Source: Rhizobacter sp. (GTDB lineage Bacteria; Pseudomonadota; Gammaproteobacteria; Burkholderiales; Burkholderiaceae_C). Taken from it: a stretch of 64,000 nucleotides of DNA. Of this stretch, positions 18,586 through 28,904 are shown piece after piece (position 1 is the first letter of the stretch; every line of letters begins with the position of its first letter). The position numbers and the translations under genes were made by a program. The stretch is taken from NCBI GenBank assembly GCA_019635355.1, contig JAHBZQ010000001.1, positions 2,728,001 to 2,792,000 on the forward strand, read 5' to 3'. Under the pieces are notes generated by a model that was not told the origin of the DNA, did not search any database, and saw only the letters and a program-made list of their open reading frames with translations.

Positions 18586-19746
18586 TCAGGCAGCGAGCGG
18601 GATGTCGCGTTGGGTGAGTGCGGCAAATCGCTGAAGGTGGGTGTCAGTGTCACCGAAGCTCAGCTCGATCGCCATGAGCCGCTTGAAGAAGTGGCTGACG
18701 TTGAGCTCTTCGGTCATGCCCATGCCGCCGTGCAGTTGCACCGACTGCTGGCCGATGAAACGACAGGCGTTGCCGATCACCACCTTGGCGGCCGAGAGGG
18801 TCTTGCGGCGCTGGGTCTCGTCGGCCACGTTGCAGTGCATCGCGGCCAGATACGCCATCGAGCGCGACTGCTCCAGGTGCATCAGCATGTCGGCGGTGCG
18901 GTGCTGCAGCGCCTGGAAACGGCCGATGGGCTGGCCGAACTGCTGGCGGGTCTTGAGGTATTCGATGGTGGCGTTGACGGTGGCTTCCATCACGCCCAGC
19001 GCTTCGGCGCAGACGGCCGCGAGGCCGATGTCGAGCGCACGGTCGATGGCAGCGGTGGCGCTCTTCGAGGGTGAGCCGAGCAGCGCGCTGGCAGGCACCT
19101 TCACGTCGCTCAGCACCACGTCGGCGGCGCGGCGGCCGTCGAGCGTCTTGAAGGCCTTGAGCGTGAGGCCGGGCGCGTCTTTCGCCACACGGAAGACGGC
19201 CACGCCGTCGGCATCGCCGGGCTGGCCGCTCACGCGGGCCGAGACCAGCAGCTCGTCGGCGGCCGGGGCGAGCGAGACCACGGCCTTGTGGCCGTTGAGC
19301 ACGTAACCCTCGCCGCTTTTCTTCGCGCTCGTCTCCACCCACACCGCCTGCCCACGGCCCGCCGCTTCGGTGTGCGCGAGCACCACGATGCGCTCACCGC
19401 CGCCCATCGCCGGCAACAGCTCGGCGCGCTGCTCGGGCGAGCCGAAGTCGCGCACCAGCGCGGTGGCGATCACGGCGCTGTCGAGCAAGGGCTCGCACAG
19501 CATCGCAGGGCCGGCCGATTGCAAGGCGAGCAGCGTCTCGATCGGGCCGTAGCCCAGGCCGCCGTCGGCCTCGGGGATGTTCATCGCGAGCACGCCGAGA
19601 TCGGCCAGGCCTTGCCACACCTCGTGGCTCCAGCCTTCGGCGCTCTTCAGGATCTTGTGGCGGCGCTCGAAGCTGTAGTCGCCCTGCACGAAGCGGGCAA
19701 TGGCGTCTTGCAGTTGCTGCTGCTCTTCGCTGAAAGAAAAGTCCAT
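18586..19746 (-). CDS. pimD: acyl-CoA dehydrogenase, PimD-like small subunit
   Basis: A 386-residue acyl-CoA dehydrogenase resembling the small subunit of pimeloyl-CoA dehydrogenase. The N-terminal domain begins MDFSFSEEQQQLQDAIARFV; the C-terminal helical domain includes KTRQQFGQPIGRFQALQHRTADM and the QLHGGMGMTEELNVSHFFKRL segment. It lacks the usual Tyr-Glu-Gly-Thr motif at the C-terminus, as expected for this subunit class. It follows pimC by nine bases and precedes gcdH, so it likely forms a heteromer with PimC. Confidence 0.82.
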   Translation of the reverse strand: MDFSFSEEQQQLQDAIARFVQGDYSFERRHKILKSAEGWSHEVWQGLADLGVLAMNIPEADGGLGYGPIETLLALQSAGPAMLCEPLLDSAVIATALVRDFGSPEQRAELLPAMGGGERIVVLAHTEAAGRGQAVWVETSAKKSGEGYVLNGHKAVVSLAPAADELLVSARVSGQPGDADGVAVFRVAKDAPGLTLKAFKTLDGRRAADVVLSDVKVPASALLGSPSKSATAAIDRALDIGLAAVCAEALGVMEATVNATIEYLKTRQQFGQPIGRFQALQHRTADMLMHLEQSRSMAYLAAMHCNVADETQRRKTLSAAKVVIGNACRFIGQQSVQLHGGMGMTEELNVSHFFKRLMAIELSFGDTDTHLQRFAALTQRDIPLAA

Positions 19747-19755
19747 GGTTGCCCC

Positions 19756-20958
<1,203 letters not shown>

Positions 20959-21027
20959 GCGGGCGTCTCTCGGTGAGCAGGGGCAGCGGGGTGACACGCT
21001 TGCGCCACGCTGCGTTTTGTGCTGCAA

Positions 21028-21046
21028 TGCGGAACTTGATTCCGCA
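21028..21046. promoter_or_regulatory. probable IclR-family operator
   Basis: Perfect inverted repeat TGCGGAA-CTTGA-TTCCGCA, 70 bases before pimC in the divergent pimC/iclR region. Its size and GGAA/TTCC half-sites resemble IclR-family operators. Partial copies (TTGCGGAAAA near 21143, TTTCCGCA near 21223) lie closer to iclR. Confidence 0.55.
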
Positions 21047-21245
21047 AGTAAAAACAGAAGGAGGATTGTTCATTCTCCCCAGCAGACTTGTCAACTTGCG
21101 GTCTTTCCCGAGGTAAAACGATTCATCACCCGGGAAGCGGCTTGCGGAAAATCCCCCGAAGCAAGGTGAACTGGGGAATCCCAGAGGCTGCAATTTTTGG
21201 ATTTGTGTTCCACTTTGGACGCTTTCCGCACGACGACTGACAGAC

Positions 21246-22067
21246 ATGATGGACACACTCACCAAGAACGCCCGGGTCGAGCGCCCCCGCGCTGCACCGA
21301 AGCCCAAGGAAGATCGCCACTTCGTGACGGCGCTGGCGCGCGGGCTGGAGGTGCTGGCCTGCTTCCGCTCGGGCGACAAGGCCCTGGGCAACCAGGAAAT
21401 CGCCACCCGCTGCCGGCTGCCGAAGTCGACGGTGTCGCGGCTCACCTCCACGCTCACCAAGCTCGGTTATCTGATCCAGGTGGAAGAGAGCGGCAAGTAC
21501 CGCCTGGGCACGGCCACGCTGTCGCTGGGCAGTGCAATGCTGGCCCGGCTCGACGTGCGCCAGATCGCCCGGCCCATGATGCAGGAGCTGGCCGACGCCA
21601 CCCGCTCGATGGTGTCGCTCGGCACGCGCGACCGGCTGTCGATGATCTACGTCGAGAACTGCCGCAGCTCGGCGGCGCTCACCTTGAGCCTCGACGTGGG
21701 CTCGCGCATCCCGGTGGCCACCTCGGCCATCGGCCGCGCCTGGCTCGCGGCCATTCCCGAGCGCGAGCGCCAGGACTTCATGGAGCGCGTGCAAGAGCTC
21801 GACGAAGTGGCCTGGCCCGACATCCGCGACGGCATCGCCCGCGCAATGGACGAGTACGCCACCCTGGGCGTCACCTGCTCCTTCGGCGACTGGCAGAAAG
21901 ACGTGAACGGCATCGCCCGCGCCTTCCAGCCGGGCGGCGGGCTGCCGCCGATGGCCATCAACTGCGGCGGGCCCTCGTTCAACCTGTCGAAGGACTTCCT
22001 GCTCAACGAAGTGCGGCCCCGCCTGATCGACATGGTGACGCGGCTCGAAACCTCGCTGCTGCGCTGA
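21246..22067 (+). CDS. IclR-family regulator of the dicarboxylate operon
   Basis: A 273-residue IclR protein: winged helix at about residues 25-90 (NQEIATRCRLPKSTVSRLTSTLTKLGYL) and a C-terminal GAF-like effector domain (about 105-270) with the family segments TSAIGRAWLAAIPERER and VTCSFGDWQKDVNGIARAF. It is divergent from pimC-pimD-gcdH, the classical arrangement for a pathway-specific regulator. A second ATG directly follows the first, so the true start is either 21246 or 21249. Confidence 0.88.
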   Translation: MMDTLTKNARVERPRAAPKPKEDRHFVTALARGLEVLACFRSGDKALGNQEIATRCRLPKSTVSRLTSTLTKLGYLIQVEESGKYRLGTATLSLGSAMLARLDVRQIARPMMQELADATRSMVSLGTRDRLSMIYVENCRSSAALTLSLDVGSRIPVATSAIGRAWLAAIPERERQDFMERVQELDEVAWPDIRDGIARAMDEYATLGVTCSFGDWQKDVNGIARAFQPGGGLPPMAINCGGPSFNLSKDFLLNEVRPRLIDMVTRLETSLLR

Positions 22068-22092
22068 GGCAGCGCCGCGTCAGCGCTTCAAT

Positions 22093-22599
22093 TTAATAGC
22101 GTGACGCGCTGCCGCCCTGCGAGGCGCCGTTGCGCCGCGCGCCGGTGGCCGCGTCGATGCCGGCCGCCGCCGCCAGCCCGCGGCGCACGCCCTTCTCCAG
22201 CTGCGTGGCGCTGATCGGCTTCACCCAGTATTCGTAGGCCCCCAGGCTCATGGCCTTCAGGATGTCCATCGACAGGTGGTCGGCCGTCAGCAGCGCCACC
22301 TTCAGGCCCTGCGAGATCTCGACGTTGAGCGCCCGCACCACCTCCAGGCCGCCGGTGTCGGGCAGGTGCATATCGAGCAAGACCAGCTGCGGGTGCTCGG
22401 CGCGCACCTTCTCGACCCCTTCGGCACCGGTCGCCGCGCGGATCAGCTGCACGCCGGGCAGCGTAGCCGCGAGCTGCGCCTGGACCAGCAGGAAGTTCAG
22501 ATCCTGGTCTTCGATGTAGAGGACGGTGCCCTGGGGATCAGGGCCGGTCATGCGCACGTCGTCCATGTGAAGCTGTTCTTGTTGCAGTGCACCAAGCAT
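22093..22599 (-). CDS. stand-alone response-regulator receiver protein
   Basis: A single CheY-like receiver domain with no output domain. With the start at 22599 the domain follows a short N-terminal tail. The conserved phospho-acceptor Asp is in LVLLDMHLPDTGG, the Thr switch in VALLTADHLS and the Lys in YWVKPIS. The variable Ala-rich tail is about 25 residues. Several starts are possible (22620 GTG, 22599, 22566); none has a good ribosome site. No histidine kinase is nearby, so the partner is unknown. It is convergent with iclR. Confidence 0.8.
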   Translation of the reverse strand: MLGALQQEQLHMDDVRMTGPDPQGTVLYIEDQDLNFLLVQAQLAATLPGVQLIRAATGAEGVEKVRAEHPQLVLLDMHLPDTGGLEVVRALNVEISQGLKVALLTADHLSMDILKAMSLGAYEYWVKPISATQLEKGVRRGLAAAAGIDAATGARRNGASQGGSASRY

Positions 22600-22648
22600 A
22601 GAACTCGGCGGAAAGAGCACAAGCCCAACCGACGCCCGAAGCAGGGTT

Positions 22649-22677
22649 TTGCGGGTTCGGCCCGTTGTAATTATTAA
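22649..22677 (+). promoter_or_regulatory. putative promoter of the malonate operon
   Basis: TTGCGG and TATTAA separated by 17 bases, 55 bases before the GntR ATG, in a locally AT-rich stretch that is unusual for this window. The match is moderate. Confidence 0.4.
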
Positions 22678-22731
22678 TTTCGAAGCGTAGATTGCACGGC
22701 ATCACTGCTCCATCCACTCCGGCATTACCCC

Positions 22732-23415
22732 ATGGTCGATGTCACCCCGCTACGCCGGCTCTCACTTCATGAAGAAGTGGCCACTCGCCTTCGACACATG
22801 GTGTTCGAGCGGCAGCTGGCGCCGGGCGACTGGATCGACGAGCTGGCGCTGGCCCAGCAATGGCAGATCAGCCGCACGCCGCTGCGCGAGGCCTTGAAGG
22901 TGCTGGCCGCCGAAGGGCTGGTCGAGCTGGTGCCCCGCCAAGGTTGCCGGGTCACCGAGATGTCGGAAGACGACGCCGACGAACTGTTCCCGGTGATGGC
23001 GCTGCTGGAGGGCCGCTGCGCCTTCGAGGCGGTGCGCAAGGCCACGCCGGCCGGCATCGCCCGGCTGCGCCAGCTGCACGAGGCGCTGGAGCGCCACGCC
23101 GCCGCGCACGACGTCGACGGCTACTACCGCGCCAACCATGACTTCCACAGCACCGTGCAAGCCCTGGCCGACAACCGCTGGCTCGACCGTGCGACCAACG
23201 AGCTGCGCAAGTTCCTGCGCCTGCTGCGCGGCCGGCAGCTCAACTGGCCGGGCCGCATCGAGGATTCGATCAACGAACACCGGGTGCTGATGGCTGCCTT
23301 CGAGCAGCGCGACGCCGCGCGCGCCGAACGCCTGATGCACGACCACCTGATGGCGCAGCTCGGCGCACTGAAGGCCCTGCGCGCCCATGAAGAAGAGGCG
23401 AAGCACCATGCTTGA
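22732..23415 (+). CDS. GntR/FadR-type regulator of malonate use (MatR-like)
   Basis: A 227-residue GntR protein with a winged helix (about 10-75, ISRTPLREALKVLAAEGLVELVPRQGCRV) and an FCD effector domain (about 85-215, containing the NHDFH metal-binding pattern). It is the first gene of a unit with malonyl-CoA decarboxylase, a Bug protein and malonyl-CoA ligase; the decarboxylase ATG lies inside its last codons (8-base overlap). This gene order matches matR-matA-matB loci, where the regulator responds to malonate. Confidence 0.87.
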   Translation: MVDVTPLRRLSLHEEVATRLRHMVFERQLAPGDWIDELALAQQWQISRTPLREALKVLAAEGLVELVPRQGCRVTEMSEDDADELFPVMALLEGRCAFEAVRKATPAGIARLRQLHEALERHAAAHDVDGYYRANHDFHSTVQALADNRWLDRATNELRKFLRLLRGRQLNWPGRIEDSINEHRVLMAAFEQRDAARAERLMHDHLMAQLGALKALRAHEEEAKHHA

Positions 23416-24709
23416 AGAACTCAAGACCGCCGCGCGCCGCGCCACCGACGGCCGCCAGCTGCGCCACCTGCTGCTCGACTGCCACCGCCTGCTCTCCGAG
23501 CGCGGCGAAGCCAACAGCGTGGCCATCGCACGCCAGCTCGTCTCGCGCTTCAGCGCCCTGCCCGAAGAGCAGCAGGCCGGCTTCTTCGACAAGCTCTCCA
23601 CCGACTTCAGCCCCGACCCGCAGGCCGTGCTCAACGTGGCGCAGGCCTATGCGCAGGCGCCCACGCCCGAGAACCTGATCCGTTTGACTCGCCTGGCCGA
23701 GCCGCCGCGGCAGGAGCTGCTCCGCCGCATCAACCGCACGCCCGGGGGCACGGCGCAGATCGTCGCGATGCGGCGCAAGCTGCTCTCGCGCCTGCCCGCG
23801 CAACCCGGCCTCAGCGCGCTCGAGAGCGACTTCCACCACCTGCTCTCGTCGTGGTTCAACCCCGGCTTCCTGCAGATGCAGCAGGTCGACTGGCGCTCGC
23901 CCGCCGAGCTGCTCGAGCAGATCATCCGCCACGAGGCGGTGCACGAGATCGACGGCTGGGACGACCTGCGCCGCCGCCTGCAGCCCGACCGGCGCTGCTT
24001 CGCCTTCTTCCACCCGCAGCTGCCCAACGAGCCGCTGATCTTCGTGGAGGTGGCGCTCGTGCCCGAGATGCCCGACGCCATTGCGCCGCTCATCGACAAG
24101 CGCGCGCACCCGCTGCCGCCGAGCGACTTCAAGGTCGCCGCGTTCTACTCGATCAGCAACTGCCAGCCGGGGCTGCGTGGCGTGTCGCTGGGCAACTTCC
24201 TCATCAAGCGCGTGGCCGAGCAGCTGCACCGCGAGCTGCCGCAGATCCGCCGCTTCTGCACGCTCTCGCCCATCCCCGGCTTTGCGAAATGGCTGCAGGC
24301 GGGCACGCCGCCGCCCGAGGGCCTGAAGCGCGGCGTGGCCGAGCGCATCAACGAGGCGCGTGAGCTGCTGCTGAAGGCGACCGGCGACGACCTGTCGACG
24401 CTTGCCCACGCCGCCAAGCTGCAAGCGCTCGACGAGCCCGCACGCGAGGCGCTGTCGCGGCTGTGCGCCTCCTACCTCGTGCACCACGCGCCCACGCCAC
24501 AAGGCGACTCGGTGGCGCGCTTCCACCTCGACAACGGCGCGCGGCTGGAGCGGCTCAACCCTATGGGCGACATGTCGCGCAAGGGCCTGAAGCAATCCTT
24601 CGGCATGATGGTCAACTACCTCTACGACCTTCAGAAGATCGAAGCCAGCCACGAGCAGTTCGTGCACGGCGAGGTGGCGCACTCGCGCGCCGTCAGCGCC
24701 CTGATCTGA
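23408..24709 (+). CDS. matA: malonyl-CoA decarboxylase
   Basis: Converts malonyl-CoA to acetyl-CoA and CO2. The 433 residues show the two-part family structure: an N-terminal helical domain (about 1-170) and a C-terminal acetyltransferase-like domain with FYSISNCQPGLRGVSLGNFLIK and RRFCTLSPIPGFAKWL. The ATG at 23408 overlaps the upstream GntR gene by eight bases; an earlier in-frame ATG at 23387 would give a 7-residue extension and is less likely. With MatB it turns malonate into acetyl-CoA. Confidence 0.93.
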   Translation: MLEELKTAARRATDGRQLRHLLLDCHRLLSERGEANSVAIARQLVSRFSALPEEQQAGFFDKLSTDFSPDPQAVLNVAQAYAQAPTPENLIRLTRLAEPPRQELLRRINRTPGGTAQIVAMRRKLLSRLPAQPGLSALESDFHHLLSSWFNPGFLQMQQVDWRSPAELLEQIIRHEAVHEIDGWDDLRRRLQPDRRCFAFFHPQLPNEPLIFVEVALVPEMPDAIAPLIDKRAHPLPPSDFKVAAFYSISNCQPGLRGVSLGNFLIKRVAEQLHRELPQIRRFCTLSPIPGFAKWLQAGTPPPEGLKRGVAERINEARELLLKATGDDLSTLAHAAKLQALDEPAREALSRLCASYLVHHAPTPQGDSVARFHLDNGARLERLNPMGDMSRKGLKQSFGMMVNYLYDLQKIEASHEQFVHGEVAHSRAVSALI

Positions 24710-24739
24710 TCTCTCTCACAACCACACACAGGAGACGAC

Positions 24740-25747
24740 ATGACCCACCCTGAGCACCCCGTGCTGCGCCGCAGGCGCCTTATCACCCTCGGCTCGCTGG
24801 GCGCCGGCGCCATGCTCGCCGCACCCTTCGTGCGCGCGCAGTCGGCCGGCTGGCCGAGCCGGCCGGTCACCATCGTCGTGCCCTTCCCGGCCGGTGGCGG
24901 CACCGATGCGTTCGCCCGCCCGCTCTTCGCCGCGATGACCCGCAACAGCGGCAAGCAGTTCGTGATCGACAACAAGGGCGGCGCCGGCGGCACCGTGGGC
25001 GCGACCATCGCCTCCAAGGCCACGCCCGACGGCTACAACTTCTTCATGGGCGCGGTGCACCATGCCATCGCGCCGGCCATGTACCCGAAGCTCGAATACA
25101 ACCTCGAGGCCGACTTCATTCCCGTCGGCCTGATCTCCAGCGTGCCGCAGGTGATCGTGGTCAACCCGCAGCGTGTGCCAGTGAACGACCTGAAGGGCTT
25201 CCTCGAGTACGTGCGCAAGAACCCGGCGAAGCTCAACTACGGCAGCGCCGGCAACGGCACCTCGCACCACCTCGCCGGTGAGCTCTTCAAGCTGCAGACC
25301 AAGACCTTCATCACGCACATCCCGTATCGGGGCGCAGGCCCCGCCCTGCAAGACCTGATCGCCGGCCAGGTCGACCTGATGTTCGACGGCTTGGGCTCGT
25401 CGGCTTCGCACATCAAGGGCGGCCGCATCAAGGCCCTGGCGGTGGCGAGCGAGAAACGCGCACCCGGCTTCCCCGACGTGCCGACCAGCGGCGAAGGCGG
25501 CGTACCCACCTACCAGGTCGCCACCTGGTACGGCCTGTGGGCGCCCAAGGGCACACCGAAGGAGCTGGTGGAGGCGATGCGCGCCGAGATGCAGAAGGCG
25601 CTGCAGTCCGACGAACTGAAGAAGACCTGGAACGGCCTCGGCACCGACACGCCCAACCTCTATGGCGATGCCTTCGGCCGCTTCGTGAGCGCCGAGATCA
25701 AGCGCTGGGGCGAAGTGGTGAAGAAGTCCGGCGCAACCCTCGAATGA
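24740..25747 (+). CDS. Bug/TctC-family periplasmic solute-binding protein
   Basis: A 335-residue periplasmic receptor of the tripartite tricarboxylate transporter family. The N-terminus RRRRLITLGSLGAGAMLAAPFVRAQS is an export signal with Tat-like paired arginines. Family features include WPSRPVTIVVPFPAGGGTD, INYGSAG-like LNYGSAGNGTSHHLAGELFK, and IPYRGAGPALQDLIAGQVDLMFD. By context it probably binds malonate. No TctA or TctB membrane gene is present here, so it is an orphan receptor. AGGAGA precedes the ATG, 14 bases before matB on the other side. Confidence 0.9.
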   Translation: MTHPEHPVLRRRRLITLGSLGAGAMLAAPFVRAQSAGWPSRPVTIVVPFPAGGGTDAFARPLFAAMTRNSGKQFVIDNKGGAGGTVGATIASKATPDGYNFFMGAVHHAIAPAMYPKLEYNLEADFIPVGLISSVPQVIVVNPQRVPVNDLKGFLEYVRKNPAKLNYGSAGNGTSHHLAGELFKLQTKTFITHIPYRGAGPALQDLIAGQVDLMFDGLGSSASHIKGGRIKALAVASEKRAPGFPDVPTSGEGGVPTYQVATWYGLWAPKGTPKELVEAMRAEMQKALQSDELKKTWNGLGTDTPNLYGDAFGRFVSAEIKRWGEVVKKSGATLE

Positions 25748-25760
25748 CCTGCAAGAAGAC

Positions 25761-27296
25761 ATGAGCCAGAACCACAACATCTTTGCCGCCGTGCGCGGCG
25801 GCTTCCCGCAAGACCTCGACCTCACGGCGATCGAGACGCTCGACACGCCGGGGTTCTACACGTGGCGCGACCTCGAGCGCGGCTCGGCGATGCTCGCCAA
25901 CCTGCTCGCCTCGCTCAACCTGCCCGAGGGCAGCCGCGTGGCGGTGCAGACCGAAAAATCCGTCGAGGGGCTGATGCTCTACCTCGCGGTGCTGCGGGCC
26001 GGTTTCGTCTACCTGCCACTCAACACCGCCTACCAATCGGCCGAGATCGAATACTTCATCGGCAACGCCGAGCCCGCGGTGGTGGTGTGCGCCAGCAAGA
26101 ACTTCGGCTGGATCAGCCAGCTCGCGTTCAAGGCCGGCACCACCCACGTCTACACGCTCGACGACGACCGCACCGGCAGCCTGCTCGCGCGTGCCGCGCA
26201 CCACAGCGACCAGCACGTGCCGGTGCAACGCCAGGCCGACGATCTCGCCTGCATCCTCTACACCAGCGGCACCACCGGGCGCAGCAAGGGCGCGATGCTG
26301 ACGCACGGCAACATCCTGTCCAACACGCTGACGCTGAAGGCGTATTGGGGTTGGCAGGACGGGCGCGACGTGCTCATCCACGCCCTGCCGCTCTTCCACG
26401 TGCACGGCCTCTTCGTGGCCGCGCAGGCGGCGCTGATCAGCGGCAGCAAGATGCTGTGGCTCGCGAAGTTCGACCCCAAGCTCGTGGTCTCGCGCCTGCC
26501 CGACGCCACCGTCTTCATGGGCGTGCCCACGCTCTACGTGCGCCTGCTCGCCGAAGCGGGCCTCACGCGCGAGGCCTGCCGCAACATGCGCCTCTTCACC
26601 GCCGGCTCGGCGCCGCTCTTGATCGAAACCTTCAACGAATGGCGTGAGCGCACCGGCCACACCATCGTCGAACGCTACGGCATGAGCGAGACCTCGATCC
26701 TCACCTCGAACCCCTACCGCCCCGAAGACGGCGAGCGCCGTGGCGGCACGGTGGGATTCCCGCTGCCGGGCATCGGCCTGCGCGTGCAAGACGACCAGGG
26801 CAAGGCCTGCCTCACCGGCGAGGTGGGCGGCATCCAGGTGAAGGGCGACAACGTCTTCGCCGGCTACTGGCGCATGCCCGAGAAAACCAAGGAAGAGTTC
26901 ACCGCCGACGGCTGGTTCAAGACCGGCGACGTGGGCCGCATCGACGAACGCGGCTACGTCACCATCGTTGGCCGCAGCAAGGACCTCATCATCTCGGGTG
27001 GCTACAACGTCTACCCCGCCGAGGTGGAAGGCTTCATCAACGAGATGCCCGGCGTGGCCGAGAGCGCGGTGGTGGGCGTGCCCCACCCCGACTTCGGCGA
27101 GGTGGGCGTGGCCCTGGTGGTGCCCAAGCCCGGCGCGTCACTGGACGACGCAACCGTGCTCCAGGCCCTCAAGGGCCGCATCGCGAACTTCAAGGTGCCG
27201 AAGCGGGTGTTCGTGATGAACGAACTGCCGCGCAACACCATGGGCAAGGTGCAGAAGAACGTGCTGCGCGACCAGCACAAGCAGTTGTTCTCTTAG
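25761..27296 (+). CDS. matB: malonyl-CoA ligase
   Basis: AMP-forming acyl-CoA ligase (511 residues) that activates malonate. The nucleotide-binding P-loop YTSGTTGRSKGAML is at about 167-180, the hinge motif at GWFKTGDVGRIDERGYVTIVGRSKDLIISGGYNVYPAEVE, and the catalytic C-terminal lysine in NTMGKVQKN (K496). The malonate assignment rests on high resemblance to MatB and on the adjoining decarboxylase; a general acyl-CoA ligase would show the same motifs. It converges with a beta-barrel gene with a four-base overlap. Confidence 0.9.
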   Translation: MSQNHNIFAAVRGGFPQDLDLTAIETLDTPGFYTWRDLERGSAMLANLLASLNLPEGSRVAVQTEKSVEGLMLYLAVLRAGFVYLPLNTAYQSAEIEYFIGNAEPAVVVCASKNFGWISQLAFKAGTTHVYTLDDDRTGSLLARAAHHSDQHVPVQRQADDLACILYTSGTTGRSKGAMLTHGNILSNTLTLKAYWGWQDGRDVLIHALPLFHVHGLFVAAQAALISGSKMLWLAKFDPKLVVSRLPDATVFMGVPTLYVRLLAEAGLTREACRNMRLFTAGSAPLLIETFNEWRERTGHTIVERYGMSETSILTSNPYRPEDGERRGGTVGFPLPGIGLRVQDDQGKACLTGEVGGIQVKGDNVFAGYWRMPEKTKEEFTADGWFKTGDVGRIDERGYVTIVGRSKDLIISGGYNVYPAEVEGFINEMPGVAESAVVGVPHPDFGEVGVALVVPKPGASLDDATVLQALKGRIANFKVPKRVFVMNELPRNTMGKVQKNVLRDQHKQLFS

Positions 27297-27781
27297 AAGG
27301 ACACCTGCAGGCCGATGGAGAAGAAGTCTCCATCGCCGCCGCCGATGTTTTCGTACTCGAGGCGCAGCGCGGTCGTGTGCGTGATGTTGAAGAGCATGCC
27401 CGCGCCGAGGCCCAGCTCAAGATCGCTGTCGGAGCTGACGCCGGGCCCGCTGCGCTTCACGCGCAGGTAGTGCAGGCCGGCCTTGCCGAAGGCGGTGAAC
27501 TGCGAGTTGAGCGGGAAACGTGCGACGGCCGAGCCGCCGAGCGAGATCGCCGAGTGCTTGCGGCCGGGGGCGTAGTCTTCCGAGCCGTGGCTCACCACCT
27601 GGCCTTCCCAGCCGAAGATCGGCGTGACCTTGCCGCCGAGGTAGACCTTGAGGCCGGTGCCGTAGTCGGTGCTGCCGATCGAGGCGCCCGCCCACGAAGG
27701 CGCGAACGATTGGGCCGAAGCCGGGCCGGCCACGGCCAGGCCGGCCACGAGGGCGGTGAGTGCGAGCGAAATCTTGTTCAT
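27293..27781 (-). CDS. small outer-membrane beta-barrel protein
   Basis: A 162-residue protein with a clean signal peptide (MNKISLALTALVAGLAVAGPASAQS) and an OmpA/Opacity-like eight-strand barrel: alternating aromatic strands and a terminal Phe (SIGLQVSF), as needed for Bam insertion. AGGAG precedes the ATG at 27781; longer upstream frames are not protein-like. No lipid A or adhesion motif is visible, so its function is unknown. Confidence 0.85.
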   Translation of the reverse strand: MNKISLALTALVAGLAVAGPASAQSFAPSWAGASIGSTDYGTGLKVYLGGKVTPIFGWEGQVVSHGSEDYAPGRKHSAISLGGSAVARFPLNSQFTAFGKAGLHYLRVKRSGPGVSSDSDLELGLGAGMLFNITHTTALRLEYENIGGGDGDFFSIGLQVSF

Positions 27782-28061
27782 GTGTGTGACTCCTGGGAGA
27801 AAGCGCCGCCGGGTCGACGCGACCGCAGCGGATCTGGAGCTTACGCAGCCCGCACCTCCAAACCGGCACAAAGCCCGAGCAGAGCACCCGGCGGCGTTGG
27901 CGCCCCGCCACTCCTGGTAAGCAGACGCATCCCGGCGTGACACGCGGCAACCGCCACGCGCGCCCTACCCCGAACAGCGCGTAACAACCTGGTGCAGACG
28001 CGCCAGCACGCGCGCGATGAAATCCGCAGACCGTTTCGCTCCGGGCCGCCGCGCCGCTCGC

Positions 28062-28904
28062 ATGAACTTCCTCGAACGCATCCCCACCGGCTGGTTGATC
28101 ACTGGCGCCGCTTTTGCCTGCCTCGTGTTGTGGGCCGGGCCCGGGTGGGCGCAGGCGACCTCCGGCGACCCCGTCGCCGGCAAGTTGCTCTTCGAAGACA
28201 CGCCGGGCGAGAGCGGCATGGGGCAGCTCGGCTCGTGCACCAACTGCCACACCATCCACGAGCGGCGCAACCGCATCGCCACCGGCACGGCCTCGGCCAC
28301 GCCGATCTTCACGGCCGTGAGCTTCACGAGCGCGTCCGGCCGCTTCGGCACCGCCATCGCCGCCAACTACGGCGGCGTGATGGGCCAGTTCAGCGCCCTC
28401 AACAACACGCAGTTCGCCGACATCGCGGCCTACATCGCCGACACGCCCAAGCTGAGCGTCGCCTCGCTCAGCTTCAGCCCGAGCGCCATCAACACCAACA
28501 CGCTGTCGCAGGACGTCGACCTGCGCAATGCCGTCACCAACGGCACGCTGACCATCACCAGCGTGGCCCTGTCCGGCACCGGAGCTTCGCGCTTCAACGT
28601 CACTGCCGACACCTGCACCTCGCAGACGATCGCGGCGAGCACGGTGTCCTCGACGAGCAGCTGCCGTGTGTCGGTGCGCTTCTCGGCACCCACGACCAGC
28701 GCCTACACCGCCTCGCTCACGCTGACGATGCGTGTGCAGGGCAGCATGACCACCTTCACGCGTGTGCTGCCGCTGAGCGGCCAGGTCGTGACCGCACCGC
28801 CCCCGAGCAGCGGCGGCGGCGACTCGGGCGGCGGCGGCCTCGGCCTCGTGTGGCTGGCGGGCCTCGCGCTCGCCACGGCAGCGCTGGCCCGTCGCCGCGC
28901 TTGA
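28062..28904 (+). CDS. cytochrome-c-like exported protein with GlyGly-CTERM-like tail
   Basis: A 280-residue protein with a signal peptide (about 1-30, ending WAQA), a class-I cytochrome c domain whose haem motif is CTNCH (C59-H63), a beta-sandwich region with repeated Thr/Ser strands (about 125-245, choice-of-anchor type), and a tail PPPSSGGGDSGGGG, a hydrophobic span and ARRRA. That tail looks like a GlyGly-CTERM/rhombosortase sorting signal. An in-frame ATG at 28017 would add 15 residues; neither start has a good ribosome site. It probably works at the cell surface, partner unknown. Confidence 0.65.
   Translation: MNFLERIPTGWLITGAAFACLVLWAGPGWAQATSGDPVAGKLLFEDTPGESGMGQLGSCTNCHTIHERRNRIATGTASATPIFTAVSFTSASGRFGTAIAANYGGVMGQFSALNNTQFADIAAYIADTPKLSVASLSFSPSAINTNTLSQDVDLRNAVTNGTLTITSVALSGTGASRFNVTADTCTSQTIAASTVSSTSSCRVSVRFSAPTTSAYTASLTLTMRVQGSMTTFTRVLPLSGQVVTAPPPSSGGGDSGGGGLGLVWLAGLALATAALARRRA

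Noticed and set aside
22075..22117. imperfect GC-rich hairpin between iclR and the receiver gene
   Set aside because: Arms contain mismatches and no T run follows, so a terminator call is not supported.
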